A stretch of DNA of 55,489 bases from Actinomycetes bacterium. Its GTDB lineage: Bacteria; Actinomycetota; Acidimicrobiia; Acidimicrobiales; Palsa-688. Below are positions 34,236-42,848 of the stretch, one piece after another. The stretch spans positions 58,710 to 114,198 of the forward strand of contig JAKCDU010000006.1 of NCBI GenBank assembly GCA_021838445.1, in the 5' to 3' direction. The first letter of the stretch is position 1. Each line of letters begins with the position of its first letter. A program made the translations under genes and the position numbers. The notes under the pieces are model-generated. The model was not told the DNA's origin. It searched no databases and was given only the letters and a program-made list of their open reading frames with translations.

Positions 34236-36638
34236 TCAGGCGCTCGGAACCGACCCCACCAGCTCGAGGATGCGCGACGGCGGTATGTGCTGCTCGGTGA
34301 TGCGCACACCGAAGGGGGCCAGAGCATCCTCTATGGCGTTGGTGATGGCGGCCGGGGCCACGATCATGCCTCCCTCCCCCACCCCCCGGAAATTGACATC
34401 CGGATCGACGGGGATGGACACCACATGGTGGATCTCCATGGGGGGCACCGACGTGGCGTCGGGCAGCAGGTAGTCGATGAACGTGGACGCCAGGTACTGC
34501 CCGTCTTCGTCATAGGCGGCCCGCTCGAGCAGCACCGCGCCCACGGCCTGGGCCACCCCGCCCCTGATCTGCCCCTCGACGATGGCCGGGTTGACCGCCA
34601 CCCCGCAGTCCTCGACCACCACATAGCGGTCGAAGGCGACCTTGCCCGTGTCGACGTCCACCTCCACGATGCAGCAGTGGGTTCCCCCCGACCACCCCTG
34701 GCGACCACCGTCGTAGGTGAGCTCCAGGGCCAGACCGGACCCGTCGTCCTGGCCGGATCGCTCCGGGTCGTCGACGATCCTGCGGGCCAGGTCCGAGAGG
34801 GCCATAGCTATCGAGGGCGTGCCCTTGACGCTGATCACCCCGTCGCGCAGCTCCAGGTCGGCGGGATTGGCCTCGAGCAGGTCGGCCGCCGCTGACAGGA
34901 CGCGGTCGCGCAGCTGACGCGAGGCGTGCAGTACCGCCCCGTTGGCCATGGTGGCGGCCCGGCTGCCACCAGTGCCTACGAGCATCTCGGGGGTGAGATC
35001 GGTGTCACCGAATATGACAGTGACGTCTTCGAACCGCACGCCGAACTCGTCTGACGCGACCTGGGCGAGAGTGGTCTCGTGGCCCTGCCCGTGGGGCTGC
35101 TGACGGGTGATGACCACCAATCGGCCGTCGGTCTCGACCCGGACCCGCACGCTCTCGAAGCCCATGATGTCAGGGCCGGTGTCACCGGGTCGGCGGGGGC
35201 CGGGCGCCCCTTCCAGGTAGGACGCGATACCGATGCCCAGATACCGGCCCTCAGCGCGCGCAGCTTCCTGGCTCGCCCTGAAGCCCGACCAGTCGACGAT
35301 CTCGGCGGCCTGCTCGACCGACTCCTGGGTGGTCACGCCCACGAAGGGCAGACCGGTGAGCATGGCCAGCGGCGGCTCGTCGCGGACCACGTAGTTGCGC
35401 TTTCGGATCTCCAGGGTGTCGATCCCCATCTCCCGCGCCACCAGGTCGAGCAGCCGCTCCCTCAGGAAGTCGCCGGTGGCCCAGGGACCCCGGTAGGCGA
35501 CATAGGTCGCCTTGTTGGAGAACACCGCCGTGGACGTGGCGGCCAGCGCCTCGAGGCGCAACGGGCCCTGGAAGAAGGCCGGGATGCTGAAGACCTGCAT
35601 CGAACCGGGGAAGGGGTCGCACGGGTAGGCCCCGATGTTGACCTTGACGTCCATACGCACACCCACGATCACCCCCTCGGCGGTGACCGCCGCTTCGAGA
35701 TGGGCCGTCTCCTCCCGGGCCTGACCGGCCGTGGCCAGGTGCTCCATGCGGTCCTCGGTCCACTTCACCGGCCGACCCAGATCGATGGCTGCGGCGACCA
35801 CCGCCACGTCCTCCCGGCTTATGCCGTTCTTCAGCCCGAAGCCCCCGCCCACGTCACCGGCCAGGACCCTTATGTGGTCGGCCGGTACGTCGACGTAGCC
35901 CGGTAGCACCAACCGGTACATGTGGGGGGACTGCGTCGAAGCGTGGATGGTGAGACCGGCCCGCTCGGGGTCCCAGATGGCGACCAGCCCGCGGCATTCC
36001 ATGGGGACCGGTTGGTGGCGGTGGACCTGCACCTCTGCGGTGACCACCCGGTCGGCCTTGGCGAAGGCCGCGTCGATGTCACCGAGGGGCAGCTCGGCCC
36101 GGATGTTCACATTGTCCCCGACGTCGGCGAACAGCGCCGGTTTGGTGGGGTCCAGAGCGTCGGAGTAGGACACGATGGCCTCCAGGGGCTCGATGTCCTC
36201 GATGACCAGCTCGGCGGCATCCTCGGCGACGTAGCGGGATTCGGCCACCACCAAGGCGATGGGATCCCCGACGTGGCGGACCCGGTCGGTGGCCAGCGGG
36301 AAGAACGAGGGGAGCTTCATCCCGGGCATGAGGTTCATCCCGCTGGCCACCGCGACCGACGCCGCTTTGGTGAGGCGCTGCATGTCCTCGCCGGTGTAGA
36401 CGGCGACGACGCCGGGCAGCCGCCGGGCCTCGCTGACATCGACGGAGCGCAGCTCCCCGTGGGGGATCTGGCTGCGCACGAACACGGCGTGGAGCATGCC
36501 CGGTAGGACCACGTCGTCCACGTAGCGTCCCCGCCCGACCAGTATGCGCCGGTCCTCCACCCGTGTGACCCGCGCTCCCACACTGCGCGCACCCAGACCT
36601 GTGCTCACGTCGACCTCCATCGGTTGCACCCCGGACAC
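34236..36638 (-). CDS. xanthine dehydrogenase-family molybdopterin-binding subunit
   Basis: An 800-aa large subunit of the molybdenum hydroxylase family (xanthine dehydrogenase, CO dehydrogenase CoxL, aromatic hydroxylases). Cofactor-binding segments GDVGGGFGLKNG, TRQQPHGQGHETTLAQ and GTGGSRAATMANG are present, and the catalytic glutamate is in RGVGEGGMIVAP. The active-site arginine loop reads VAYRGPWATGDF rather than the usual AYRGAGRPE, and the AYxCSFR motif of form I CO dehydrogenase is absent. No FAD or 2Fe-2S subunit gene is adjacent, which is unusual. I prefer the GTG at 36638 because GGGAGG is seven bases upstream; ATGs at 36644 and 36620 are alternatives. Divergent from an amidohydrolase. 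Confidence 0.85.
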   Translation of the reverse strand: MSGVQPMEVDVSTGLGARSVGARVTRVEDRRILVGRGRYVDDVVLPGMLHAVFVRSQIPHGELRSVDVSEARRLPGVVAVYTGEDMQRLTKAASVAVASGMNLMPGMKLPSFFPLATDRVRHVGDPIALVVAESRYVAEDAAELVIEDIEPLEAIVSYSDALDPTKPALFADVGDNVNIRAELPLGDIDAAFAKADRVVTAEVQVHRHQPVPMECRGLVAIWDPERAGLTIHASTQSPHMYRLVLPGYVDVPADHIRVLAGDVGGGFGLKNGISREDVAVVAAAIDLGRPVKWTEDRMEHLATAGQAREETAHLEAAVTAEGVIVGVRMDVKVNIGAYPCDPFPGSMQVFSIPAFFQGPLRLEALAATSTAVFSNKATYVAYRGPWATGDFLRERLLDLVAREMGIDTLEIRKRNYVVRDEPPLAMLTGLPFVGVTTQESVEQAAEIVDWSGFRASQEAARAEGRYLGIGIASYLEGAPGPRRPGDTGPDIMGFESVRVRVETDGRLVVITRQQPHGQGHETTLAQVASDEFGVRFEDVTVIFGDTDLTPEMLVGTGGSRAATMANGAVLHASRQLRDRVLSAAADLLEANPADLELRDGVISVKGTPSIAMALSDLARRIVDDPERSGQDDGSGLALELTYDGGRQGWSGGTHCCIVEVDVDTGKVAFDRYVVVEDCGVAVNPAIVEGQIRGGVAQAVGAVLLERAAYDEDGQYLASTFIDYLLPDATSVPPMEIHHVVSIPVDPDVNFRGVGEGGMIVAPAAITNAIEDALAPFGVRITEQHIPPSRILELVGSVPSA

Positions 36639-36718
36639 GACCATACCTCCCGACCGCCACCCCGCCCCCGCCGACCCGGCGGTGGGGCAGACTGGCCGGA
36701 GACAGAGGGAGGGAATCC

Positions 36719-38365
36719 ATGAACGAGCTGGTGATCAGGGGCGGGACGCTGGTCGACGGAACCGGTGGGGCGCCCCGGCGGGCCGACGTGGCGGTGAGCG
36801 GGGGGCGCATCACCGAGATCGGTGACCGCCTCGACGGCGACTCGGTACTCGACGCCGGGGACCACGTGGTGGCCCCCGGCTTCATCGACATCCACACCCA
36901 TTACGACGCCCAGGTCTTCTGGGACCCGCAGCTCACCCCGTCGTGCTTCCACGGGGTCACCACGGTGGTGGCCGGCAACTGCGGGTTCACCCTGGCCCCG
37001 GTCCGTCCGGAGCACCGGGACCTGATCGCCCGGACCCTCCAGAAGGTGGAGGACATGGACGTCGACGCCCTGCGCGCCGGTGTCCCCTGGGACTTCGAGA
37101 CCTTCCCCGAGTACCTCGATTCGGTGGGCCGGCGCGGTCTGGGCCTCAACTTCATGGCCTACATCGGCCACACCGCGCTGCGCATCTACGTGATGGGGGA
37201 GGATGCCTCGGACCGGGCGGCCACCGACGAGGAGCTGCAGACCATGAAGCACATCGTGGCCGAGGCCCTCGACGCCGGGGCGGCCGGCTTCGCCACCAGC
37301 TTCGCCGGCACCCACCGGGGTGCCGACGGACGCCCCATCCCCAGCCGGGTGGCCAGCCGGGACGAGGTCGTGGCCCTGCTCGAGGTGCTGCGCGACGCCG
37401 GTCGGGGGGTGGCCGAGTTCACCGGTGGCGACCTGATACCGATGGGCGAGCTGTACGACCTCCAGCCGGCCATCGGCCGGCCTTTCACCGTCGCCGCGTT
37501 GCTCAGCTCGCCGACCGGGCGGCACATGCAGATGCTCGCCGACAATTCGGCCGGCTGGGCGCGCGGTGCGCAGGTCTGGCCGCAGGTCTCCCCCCGACCG
37601 CTCAAGTTCTCCATTTCCATGGTGGAACCATTCACCCTCAACGTCATCCCGTCCTTCGCCGCCCTCATGAAGGAGGATCTCGGGACCCGGCTGGCGGCCT
37701 ACGCCGACGCCGCCTTCCGGGACCGGTGCCGGACCGAGTGGGCCACCGAGAGGACCCTGGTACCGCGGTGGGACACCTACGTCCTCTCCGAGTGCGCCTC
37801 CCGCCCCGAACTGGTGGGCCGCCGCCTCTCCGACATCGCCGAGCGCGACGGCACCACCCCATTCGACGCGCTGCTCGACCTGGCCGCCCGGGAGCCGGAG
37901 ATCCGGGTGGACTGCATCCTCGCCAACGACGACCCCGACGCGGTGGCCCACATCCTCACCCAGGAGCACTGCACCCTGGGCCTATCCGACGCCGGAGCCC
38001 ACGTGGGTCAGCTCTGCGACGCGCCCCAAGCCACCGACTACCTGGCCCACTGGATACGGGAGAGGGGCATCCTGCCCCTGGAGGAGGGGATCCGCCGGCT
38101 GACCTCGCAGCAGGCCGACATCTTCGGACTGGCCGACCGGGGCCGCCTCCAGCCGGGCGCCTGGGCCGACGTGGTGGTGTTCGACCCCGAGACGGTCTCC
38201 CCCGGACCCCTGCGACGGGTGCGGGACTTCCCCTGCGACTCCGAACGGCTCACCGCCGACCAGCCGACCGGTATACGCCACGTGCTGGTCAACGGCCGAC
38301 CTCTCCAGACCGCCGGCGTGTTCGATCCTGCAGCACGCCACGGTCAGCTGGTCCGCCCCGCCTGA
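36719..38365 (+). CDS. amidohydrolase, N-acyl-D-amino-acid deacylase-like
   Basis: A 548-aa metal-dependent amidohydrolase with the beta-sandwich start LVIRGGTLVDGTGG, the metal strand GFIDIHTHYDAQ, the D-aminoacylase-type cysteine in VVAGNCGFTLAP and the catalytic aspartate in GLSDAGAHVGQ; it ends with the GRLQPGAWADVVVFDPETV sandwich return. The SHLR- and SHHK-like histidine strands of true D-aminoacylases are not evident (the region reads FAGTHRGADGR and GVAEFTGGD), so the substrate is probably different. AGGGAGG precedes the ATG. Divergent from the molybdenum hydroxylase gene, with which it may share a pathway. Confidence 0.85.
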   Translation: MNELVIRGGTLVDGTGGAPRRADVAVSGGRITEIGDRLDGDSVLDAGDHVVAPGFIDIHTHYDAQVFWDPQLTPSCFHGVTTVVAGNCGFTLAPVRPEHRDLIARTLQKVEDMDVDALRAGVPWDFETFPEYLDSVGRRGLGLNFMAYIGHTALRIYVMGEDASDRAATDEELQTMKHIVAEALDAGAAGFATSFAGTHRGADGRPIPSRVASRDEVVALLEVLRDAGRGVAEFTGGDLIPMGELYDLQPAIGRPFTVAALLSSPTGRHMQMLADNSAGWARGAQVWPQVSPRPLKFSISMVEPFTLNVIPSFAALMKEDLGTRLAAYADAAFRDRCRTEWATERTLVPRWDTYVLSECASRPELVGRRLSDIAERDGTTPFDALLDLAAREPEIRVDCILANDDPDAVAHILTQEHCTLGLSDAGAHVGQLCDAPQATDYLAHWIRERGILPLEEGIRRLTSQQADIFGLADRGRLQPGAWADVVVFDPETVSPGPLRRVRDFPCDSERLTADQPTGIRHVLVNGRPLQTAGVFDPAARHGQLVRPA

Positions 38366-38391
38366 CCGGTCAGCTGGTCCGCCCGGCCTGG
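38341..38391. repeat. 26-bp imperfect tandem duplication over a stop codon
   Basis: CGGTCAGCTGGTCCGCC begins at 38341 and again at 38367, with similar following sequence (period 26). The first copy contains the last codons and stop of the amidohydrolase gene; the second lies just after it. Confidence 0.7.
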
Positions 38392-38444
38392 CCGCCCTGG
38401 AGGGCCACGGCCGCCCCCGCATCTCGCTCCCCCGCCCCGGTCGG

Positions 38445-38486
38445 GTCGGCTCCTGGCGTTGGCCTGTCGGCTCCTGGCGTCGGCCC
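38445..38486. repeat. 21-bp tandem repeat
   Basis: GTCGGCTCCTGGCGT followed by a TGGCCT/CGGCCC variant occurs at 38445-38465 and 38466-38486. It lies in the 336-base stretch without protein genes between the amidohydrolase and selA, which otherwise holds the hairpin, the tRNA-Sec gene and the selA promoter. Confidence 0.7.
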
Positions 38487-38498
38487 AGGAGTGGGGCC

Positions 38499-38519
38499 TC
38501 CTCCGCCCGGGGCGGAGGA
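38499..38519 (-). terminator. hairpin downstream of tRNA-Sec
   Basis: TCCTCCGCC (38499-38507), three-base loop, GGCGGAGGA (38511-38519): a perfect 9-bp stem about 10 bases past the tRNA 3' end. There is no T tract on either side, so it would be a U-less terminator or 3'-processing barrier; GC background lowers certainty. Confidence 0.45.
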
Positions 38520-38528
38520 CAGGCCCGG

Positions 38529-38621
38529 CGGAGGTGGACGGGAATCGAACCCGCCGCTGTGGGATCGCCACAGCCAACCGCTTTGAAGGCGGCGGAGCCC
38601 ACCAGGTACTCGGACACCTCC
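38529..38621 (-). tRNA. selC: tRNA-Sec (anticodon TCA)
   Basis: A 93-nt selenocysteine tRNA. Reading the minus strand: acceptor GGAGGTGT against CCACCTCC (seven pairs plus a T/C mismatch at the eighth position), a long D arm GAGTAC/GGGCTC with one mismatch, anticodon arm GCCGC-CTTCAAA-GCGGT giving anticodon TCA for UGA, a very long variable arm GCTGTGG-CGATC-CCACAGC, T arm GCGGG-TTCGATT-CCCGT and discriminator G. The following three bases are CCG, so CCA is not encoded. The long variable arm, UCA anticodon and neighbouring selA-selB-selD make the identity secure. It is divergent from selA. Confidence 0.95.
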
Positions 38622-38689
38622 GCCGCGGAGCGTAGCCCGCCCCGGCCGGCGGCGCTCACCCCACCCCGGGGAGATAGCGGGTGGCGCGG

Positions 38690-38695
38690 TAGCTT
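38690..38695 (+). promoter_or_regulatory. -10 element of selA-selB-selD
   Basis: TAGCTT lies six bases before the selA ATG, and no ribosome-binding site is present, suggesting a leaderless operon message. No convincing -35. Confidence 0.4.
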
Positions 38696-38701
38696 GACGA
38701 C

Positions 38702-39976
38702 ATGGCCGGAGAAATGCCGCCGCCCCGACAACGGCCACCATCCATCGACCGTCTGGCCCGCCAGATGGCCGCCACCGGACTGCCCCACCCCGTCCTGGTG
38801 GACGTGGCCCGCCGGGCCGTCGAGTCCGCCGACCCCGAGCAGGTGGAAGCCTCCGCCGCCGAGTCCGCCGATCGGCTGGCCCGGTCCCTGCTCCAGCCGG
38901 TGATCAACGCCACCGGGGTGCTCCTCCACACCAATCTGGGCCGGGCCCCCCTCAGCGTGGGAATCGACGCCGGCTATGCCAACCTCGAGCTGGACCTGAC
39001 CAGCGGGCGCCGCGGGGACCGGTCCTCGCACGCCGCTTCGCTCCTGGCTCTGGCCTCAGGGGCGGAGGCCGCCCTCGTCGTCAACAACGGGGCGGCGGCG
39101 GTGCTCCTGGTCCTGGCCGCCCTGGCCGCCGGACGCGACGTGCTGGTCAGCCGGGGCGAGGCCGTCGAGATCGGTGGGGGCTTCCGTATCCCGGAGGTGA
39201 TGGCCCAGTCGGGGGCCCGCCTGGTCGACGTGGGCACGACCAACCGGACCCGCGCCGGCGACTACCGGGCCGCGGTCAGCGCCGACACCGCTCTCTTGTT
39301 GAAAGTCCACCGGTCCAACTTCACCGTCAACGGCTTCACCGAGAGCGCCGACCCCGCGGAGCTGGTCGGGCTGGGGCCGCCCGTGGTCGTCGACCTGGGC
39401 TCCGGCCTGCTCGACCGGCGCACCCCGTGGCTGGCCGGTGGGCCCCCGGCGTGGCTGCGAGACGAGCCCGCCGTACGCCAGACCCTGGAGGCGGGGGCGG
39501 CCGTCGTGACCTTCAGCGGCGACAAGCTGCTCGGCGGCCCCCAGGCCGGCATCATCGCCGGGCGGGCTGACCTGGTCGAACGCTGCCGGCGCCACCCCCT
39601 GGCCCGGGCCCTGCGCCCGGGATCACTGGTGCTCCACGCCCTGCAGCAGGTGGCGCTCGCCTACCTCGACCGCCACGCCGGAGAGCAGCTACCGCTGTGG
39701 CGGATGGCCACCACCGACGTCGAGGAGCTGCGCCGGCGGGCCCGGGGCCTGGACGCCGGGCGGCTCATCGACTGTCAGTCGGTGGTCGGCGGCGGGGCCC
39801 TCCCCGGGATCACCATCGCCTCGGCTGGGGTGGAGCTCGACGGGGACCGTAGCCCCGCCCTCCGGGCCGGTCGGCCGCCGGTGATCGCCACGGTGCGCGA
39901 CGGACGCACCATCTGCGACCTGCGGACGGTGCTGCCCGAGCAGGACCACCTGCTGGCCGACGCCCTGAAGCGATGA
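38702..39976 (+). CDS. selA: L-seryl-tRNA(Sec) selenium transferase
   Basis: SelA converts Ser-tRNA(Sec) to Sec-tRNA(Sec) using selenophosphate and pyridoxal phosphate. The 424-aa protein has the family's N-terminal tRNA-binding region (RQMAATGLPHPVLVDVARRAV), the VINATGVLLHTNLGRAPLS segment, and the PLP lysine in FSGDKLLGGPQAG (Lys275). Length is slightly below the 463 aa of the E. coli enzyme. It is the first gene of selA-selB-selD; its stop overlaps the selB start (ATGA). The tRNA gene is 80 bases away on the opposite strand. Confidence 0.95.
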   Translation: MAGEMPPPRQRPPSIDRLARQMAATGLPHPVLVDVARRAVESADPEQVEASAAESADRLARSLLQPVINATGVLLHTNLGRAPLSVGIDAGYANLELDLTSGRRGDRSSHAASLLALASGAEAALVVNNGAAAVLLVLAALAAGRDVLVSRGEAVEIGGGFRIPEVMAQSGARLVDVGTTNRTRAGDYRAAVSADTALLLKVHRSNFTVNGFTESADPAELVGLGPPVVVDLGSGLLDRRTPWLAGGPPAWLRDEPAVRQTLEAGAAVVTFSGDKLLGGPQAGIIAGRADLVERCRRHPLARALRPGSLVLHALQQVALAYLDRHAGEQLPLWRMATTDVEELRRRARGLDAGRLIDCQSVVGGGALPGITIASAGVELDGDRSPALRAGRPPVIATVRDGRTICDLRTVLPEQDHLLADALKR

Positions 39977-41709
39977 GGGTCGTCGCCACCGCCGGCCACG
40001 TCGACCACGGCAAATCCACCCTGGTCCGCGCCCTCACCGGGACCGACCCCGACCGGCTCCCCGAGGAGAAGGCCCGGGGTCTCACCATCGACCTCGGGTT
40101 CGCGTCGGCCACGTTGCCGTCGGGCGAGGAGATCGGCTTCGTGGATGTACCCGGCCATGCCCGCTTCGTGGCCAACATGCTGGCCGGGGTCGGGTCGGTC
40201 GACGCCTGCCTGTTCGTGGTGGCGGCCACCGAGGGCTGGAAAGAGCAGTCGGAGGAGCACCTGCGCATACTCGAGCTGCTGGGCCTGACCCGCGGCCTGG
40301 TGGCGCTCACCAAGGTGGCCCTCACCGAGGACGGCTGGGCCGAGCTGATGGCCCTCGAGATACGCGAGCACCTGGTCGGCAGCTTCCTGGCCGACGCCGA
40401 GATGGTCGAGGTCGACACCCACGCCGGAGTCGGTCTCGACGCCCTCGTGGCGGCCATGGACCGGCTGGTGGCGGAGACCCCCGCGGCCGCCGATGCCGAC
40501 CGGCCCCGCCTCTGGGTGGACCGCAGCTTCGCCGTCCAGGGATCGGGAACCGTGGTCACAGGAACCCTGCGCGGCGGGTCCATCGCGGTGGGCAGCGAGC
40601 TGCGGGTGACCCCGGGGGAGCGCCCGGTGCGGGTGCGGGCGCTCCAGAGCCACCACCGCAAGCTCGACCGGGCCGAGCCGGGGCGGCGTCTGGCCGTCAA
40701 CCTGACCGGGGCCTCCCGCCAGGAGGTCGCCCGGGGCCAGGCGCTGGTGAGGCCGGGCCAGTGGCATGCCACCACCTGCTTCGACGCCCGCCTGGCGGTG
40801 CTGGCCTCGCTCGATCACCCCGTCGAGCGGCGCGGCGCCTATGCCGTCTACACCGGCAGCGGAGAGTACCCGGTGCGGATGCGGGTCCTGGGGTCGAGCC
40901 CGGTCGAACCGGGCCAGGAGGCCGACGTCCGGTTCTGGCTGCGGGTCCCCGGCGGCCTGCCCCTGCTTCCCGGCGACCGTTACGTGCTGCGCGAGGCCGG
41001 CCGCTTCGAGACCGTCGGCGGGGGCGAGGTCCTCGATGTGGAGCCGGTGCTGCCGGCCAAACGGGCCCGCCCCGACCGCCGCGTCGAGAGGGTCGTCGCC
41101 GAGCGGGGCTGGGTCGAGGGTGATCACCTGGCCCGCATCACCGGGCAGCGCATGGAGGCCACGGTGGGTCGCTGGGTCGTCGATCCGGCGGTGCTGGCCG
41201 CCGACGCCGCCGAACTCGCGGCCCGGGTCAGGGACGCCGGTGTGACCGGCCTCGACCTGGCCACCCTCGACGAGCGCCGGCGAGCCCTGCTCGAACGGAT
41301 CGACAGTGTCGGCTACCGCGACGGCCGGGCCGTGGACCGCAGCCTCGGCGGGCCGGCGGTGAGCGAAGCCGCGTCCCGGGTGCTGGCGGCGCTGGAGGAG
41401 GCCGGCTGGTCCCCTCCGACGCTGCCGCTGTCGGACCGGGGTGCGCTGCGTGAACTGCAGCGGGCCTCACTGGCCGTGGAGGCCGGCGATGCATGGTTCG
41501 CGGCCAGCGCCATCGACGCCGCGGTGGAGCGCCTGAAACCCTTGATGGCCGCCCATCCGGAGGGCTTCACGGTGGCCGACGCCCGCGACGCGCTGGGCAG
41601 CAGCCGCCGTTTCGTCGTCCCCCTCCTGGCCCATCTCGACGCCGCGGGGATCACCCGCCGTTGCGGCGACCTGCGCCGCGCCGGGGCCCGCCTGGTCAAG
41701 CCGTCCTGA
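39973..41709 (+). CDS. selB: selenocysteine-specific elongation factor SelB
   Basis: SelB delivers Sec-tRNA(Sec) to the ribosome at UGA codons marked by a SECIS hairpin. This 578-aa protein has the P-loop GHVDHGKST (8-16), switch residues KARGLTIDLGFA, DVPGHARF (G3), beta-barrel domains 2 and 3, and C-terminal winged helices ending in FVVPLLAHLDAAGITRR, which would bind the SECIS. The G4 guanine-recognition motif is unusual: where relatives have T/N-K-x-D, it reads LTKVALTED, with Ala at the Asp position. The ATG overlaps the selA stop; selD begins 24 bases downstream. Confidence 0.94.
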   Translation: MRVVATAGHVDHGKSTLVRALTGTDPDRLPEEKARGLTIDLGFASATLPSGEEIGFVDVPGHARFVANMLAGVGSVDACLFVVAATEGWKEQSEEHLRILELLGLTRGLVALTKVALTEDGWAELMALEIREHLVGSFLADAEMVEVDTHAGVGLDALVAAMDRLVAETPAAADADRPRLWVDRSFAVQGSGTVVTGTLRGGSIAVGSELRVTPGERPVRVRALQSHHRKLDRAEPGRRLAVNLTGASRQEVARGQALVRPGQWHATTCFDARLAVLASLDHPVERRGAYAVYTGSGEYPVRMRVLGSSPVEPGQEADVRFWLRVPGGLPLLPGDRYVLREAGRFETVGGGEVLDVEPVLPAKRARPDRRVERVVAERGWVEGDHLARITGQRMEATVGRWVVDPAVLAADAAELAARVRDAGVTGLDLATLDERRRALLERIDSVGYRDGRAVDRSLGGPAVSEAASRVLAALEEAGWSPPTLPLSDRGALRELQRASLAVEAGDAWFAASAIDAAVERLKPLMAAHPEGFTVADARDALGSSRRFVVPLLAHLDAAGITRRCGDLRRAGARLVKPS

Positions 41710-41733
41710 GGACCCACCGGTACGCTCGGGGAG

Positions 41734-42750
41734 ATGCCCGGCTCCCCCTCACCGACCAAGCTCACCGAATGGACCTCCTGTGGCGGGTGCGCCGCCAAGT
41801 GGGGGGGAGGTCCCCTCCGTGGTCTCATCTCGGAGCTGGCGGCCACGACCGACGCCTCGCTTCTCGTCGGCCTCGGGCTGTTCGACGACGCCGCGGTCTA
41901 CCAGCTGACCGACGATCTGGCGCTGGTGTCCACCACCGACTTCTTCCCGCCCCTCGTCGACGACCCCGCCGACTTCGGCGCCATCGCCGCGGCCAACGCC
42001 TGCAGCGACGTGTTCGCCATGGGCGGGCGGGTGGTGCTGGCCCTCAACATCGCCGCCTTCCCTGAGGAGCTACCGCTGGAGGTGGCCGAGACCATCCTGC
42101 AGGCCGCGGCCGAGATGGTGTCCCTTGCCGGCGGCTCGGTGGCCGGCGGTCACACCATCCGCTCCCCGGAGCCCATCTTCGGGCTGGCCGTGCAGGGGAC
42201 CGTCGACCCCCGGCGGGTGTGGAGCAAGGGCGGCAGCCGAGCCGGGGATCATCTCGTGCTGTCCAAGCCGCTCGGCACCGGCATCGTCCTGGCCGGCGGC
42301 GACGAGCAGGACAAAGCGGCGGCCGTGACCGGAATGCGCACCCTCAACCGCGAGGCGGCCTCCGACCTGGCCGGGTCGTGGGAGACCGGAGGCGTGCACG
42401 CCGTAACCGATGTCACCGGTTTCGGGCTGGCCGGCCACAGCTGGGAGATGGCCGAGCGATCCCGCGTCGAGATGGTCATCGACACTGAGTCGCTACCCCT
42501 CTACGGCGCGACGCGGGCCCTGGCCGAGGCCGGGGTCAAGACCGGCGGGGAGGCCCGCAACCGCGGCTACCTCGGGGAGCACCTGACCGTGGACGGCGAC
42601 GGGTGGGCCGAATCGGTGGCCCTCGACCCCCAGACCTCCGGGGGCCTCCTGGCCGCCGTCGACGGCGCCACAGCAGGCCGCCTGCGCGACCTCGGCTGGT
42701 GGGAGGTGGGGTCCGTGGCGGCGGGGCCGGCCCGGGTCCGGCTGGTCTAG
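41734..42750 (+). CDS. selD: selenide, water dikinase (selenophosphate synthetase)
   Basis: SelD makes selenophosphate from selenide and ATP, the selenium donor for SelA. The 338-aa protein begins with the catalytic region TSCGGCAAKWGG; aligned through Lys22, Cys19 is the catalytic residue (Cys, not Sec). ATP-binding aspartates lie in FDDAAVYQLTDDLALVSTTDFFP, and ANACSDVFAMGG and GGHTIRSPEP are conserved. CTCGGGGAG directly precedes the ATG. Third gene of the sel operon. It could also feed 2-selenouridine synthesis, but no such gene is present here. Confidence 0.94.
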   Translation: MPGSPSPTKLTEWTSCGGCAAKWGGGPLRGLISELAATTDASLLVGLGLFDDAAVYQLTDDLALVSTTDFFPPLVDDPADFGAIAAANACSDVFAMGGRVVLALNIAAFPEELPLEVAETILQAAAEMVSLAGGSVAGGHTIRSPEPIFGLAVQGTVDPRRVWSKGGSRAGDHLVLSKPLGTGIVLAGGDEQDKAAAVTGMRTLNREAASDLAGSWETGGVHAVTDVTGFGLAGHSWEMAERSRVEMVIDTESLPLYGATRALAEAGVKTGGEARNRGYLGEHLTVDGDGWAESVALDPQTSGGLLAAVDGATAGRLRDLGWWEVGSVAAGPARVRLV

Positions 42751-42848
42751 ATCCGCGGCCGCGCCGGGGGTGACGGACCGGCCCTCGTGCGCCGCCGGTT
42801 CGGAGATGGAATCATGCAAACCGATCTGGAAGCGGGGAGGCACCAACG

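Noticed and set aside
34236-36638. Form I CO dehydrogenase large subunit (CoxL)
   Set aside because: The AYxCSFR motif is absent and no CoxM or CoxS genes are adjacent.
38526-38624. Alternative tRNA-Sec boundaries with acceptor GGCGGAGG/CCTCCGCC
   Set aside because: That leaves three unpaired bases between the acceptor and the T stem; the T-loop position fixes the acceptor as GGAGGTGT/CCACCTCC with discriminator G.
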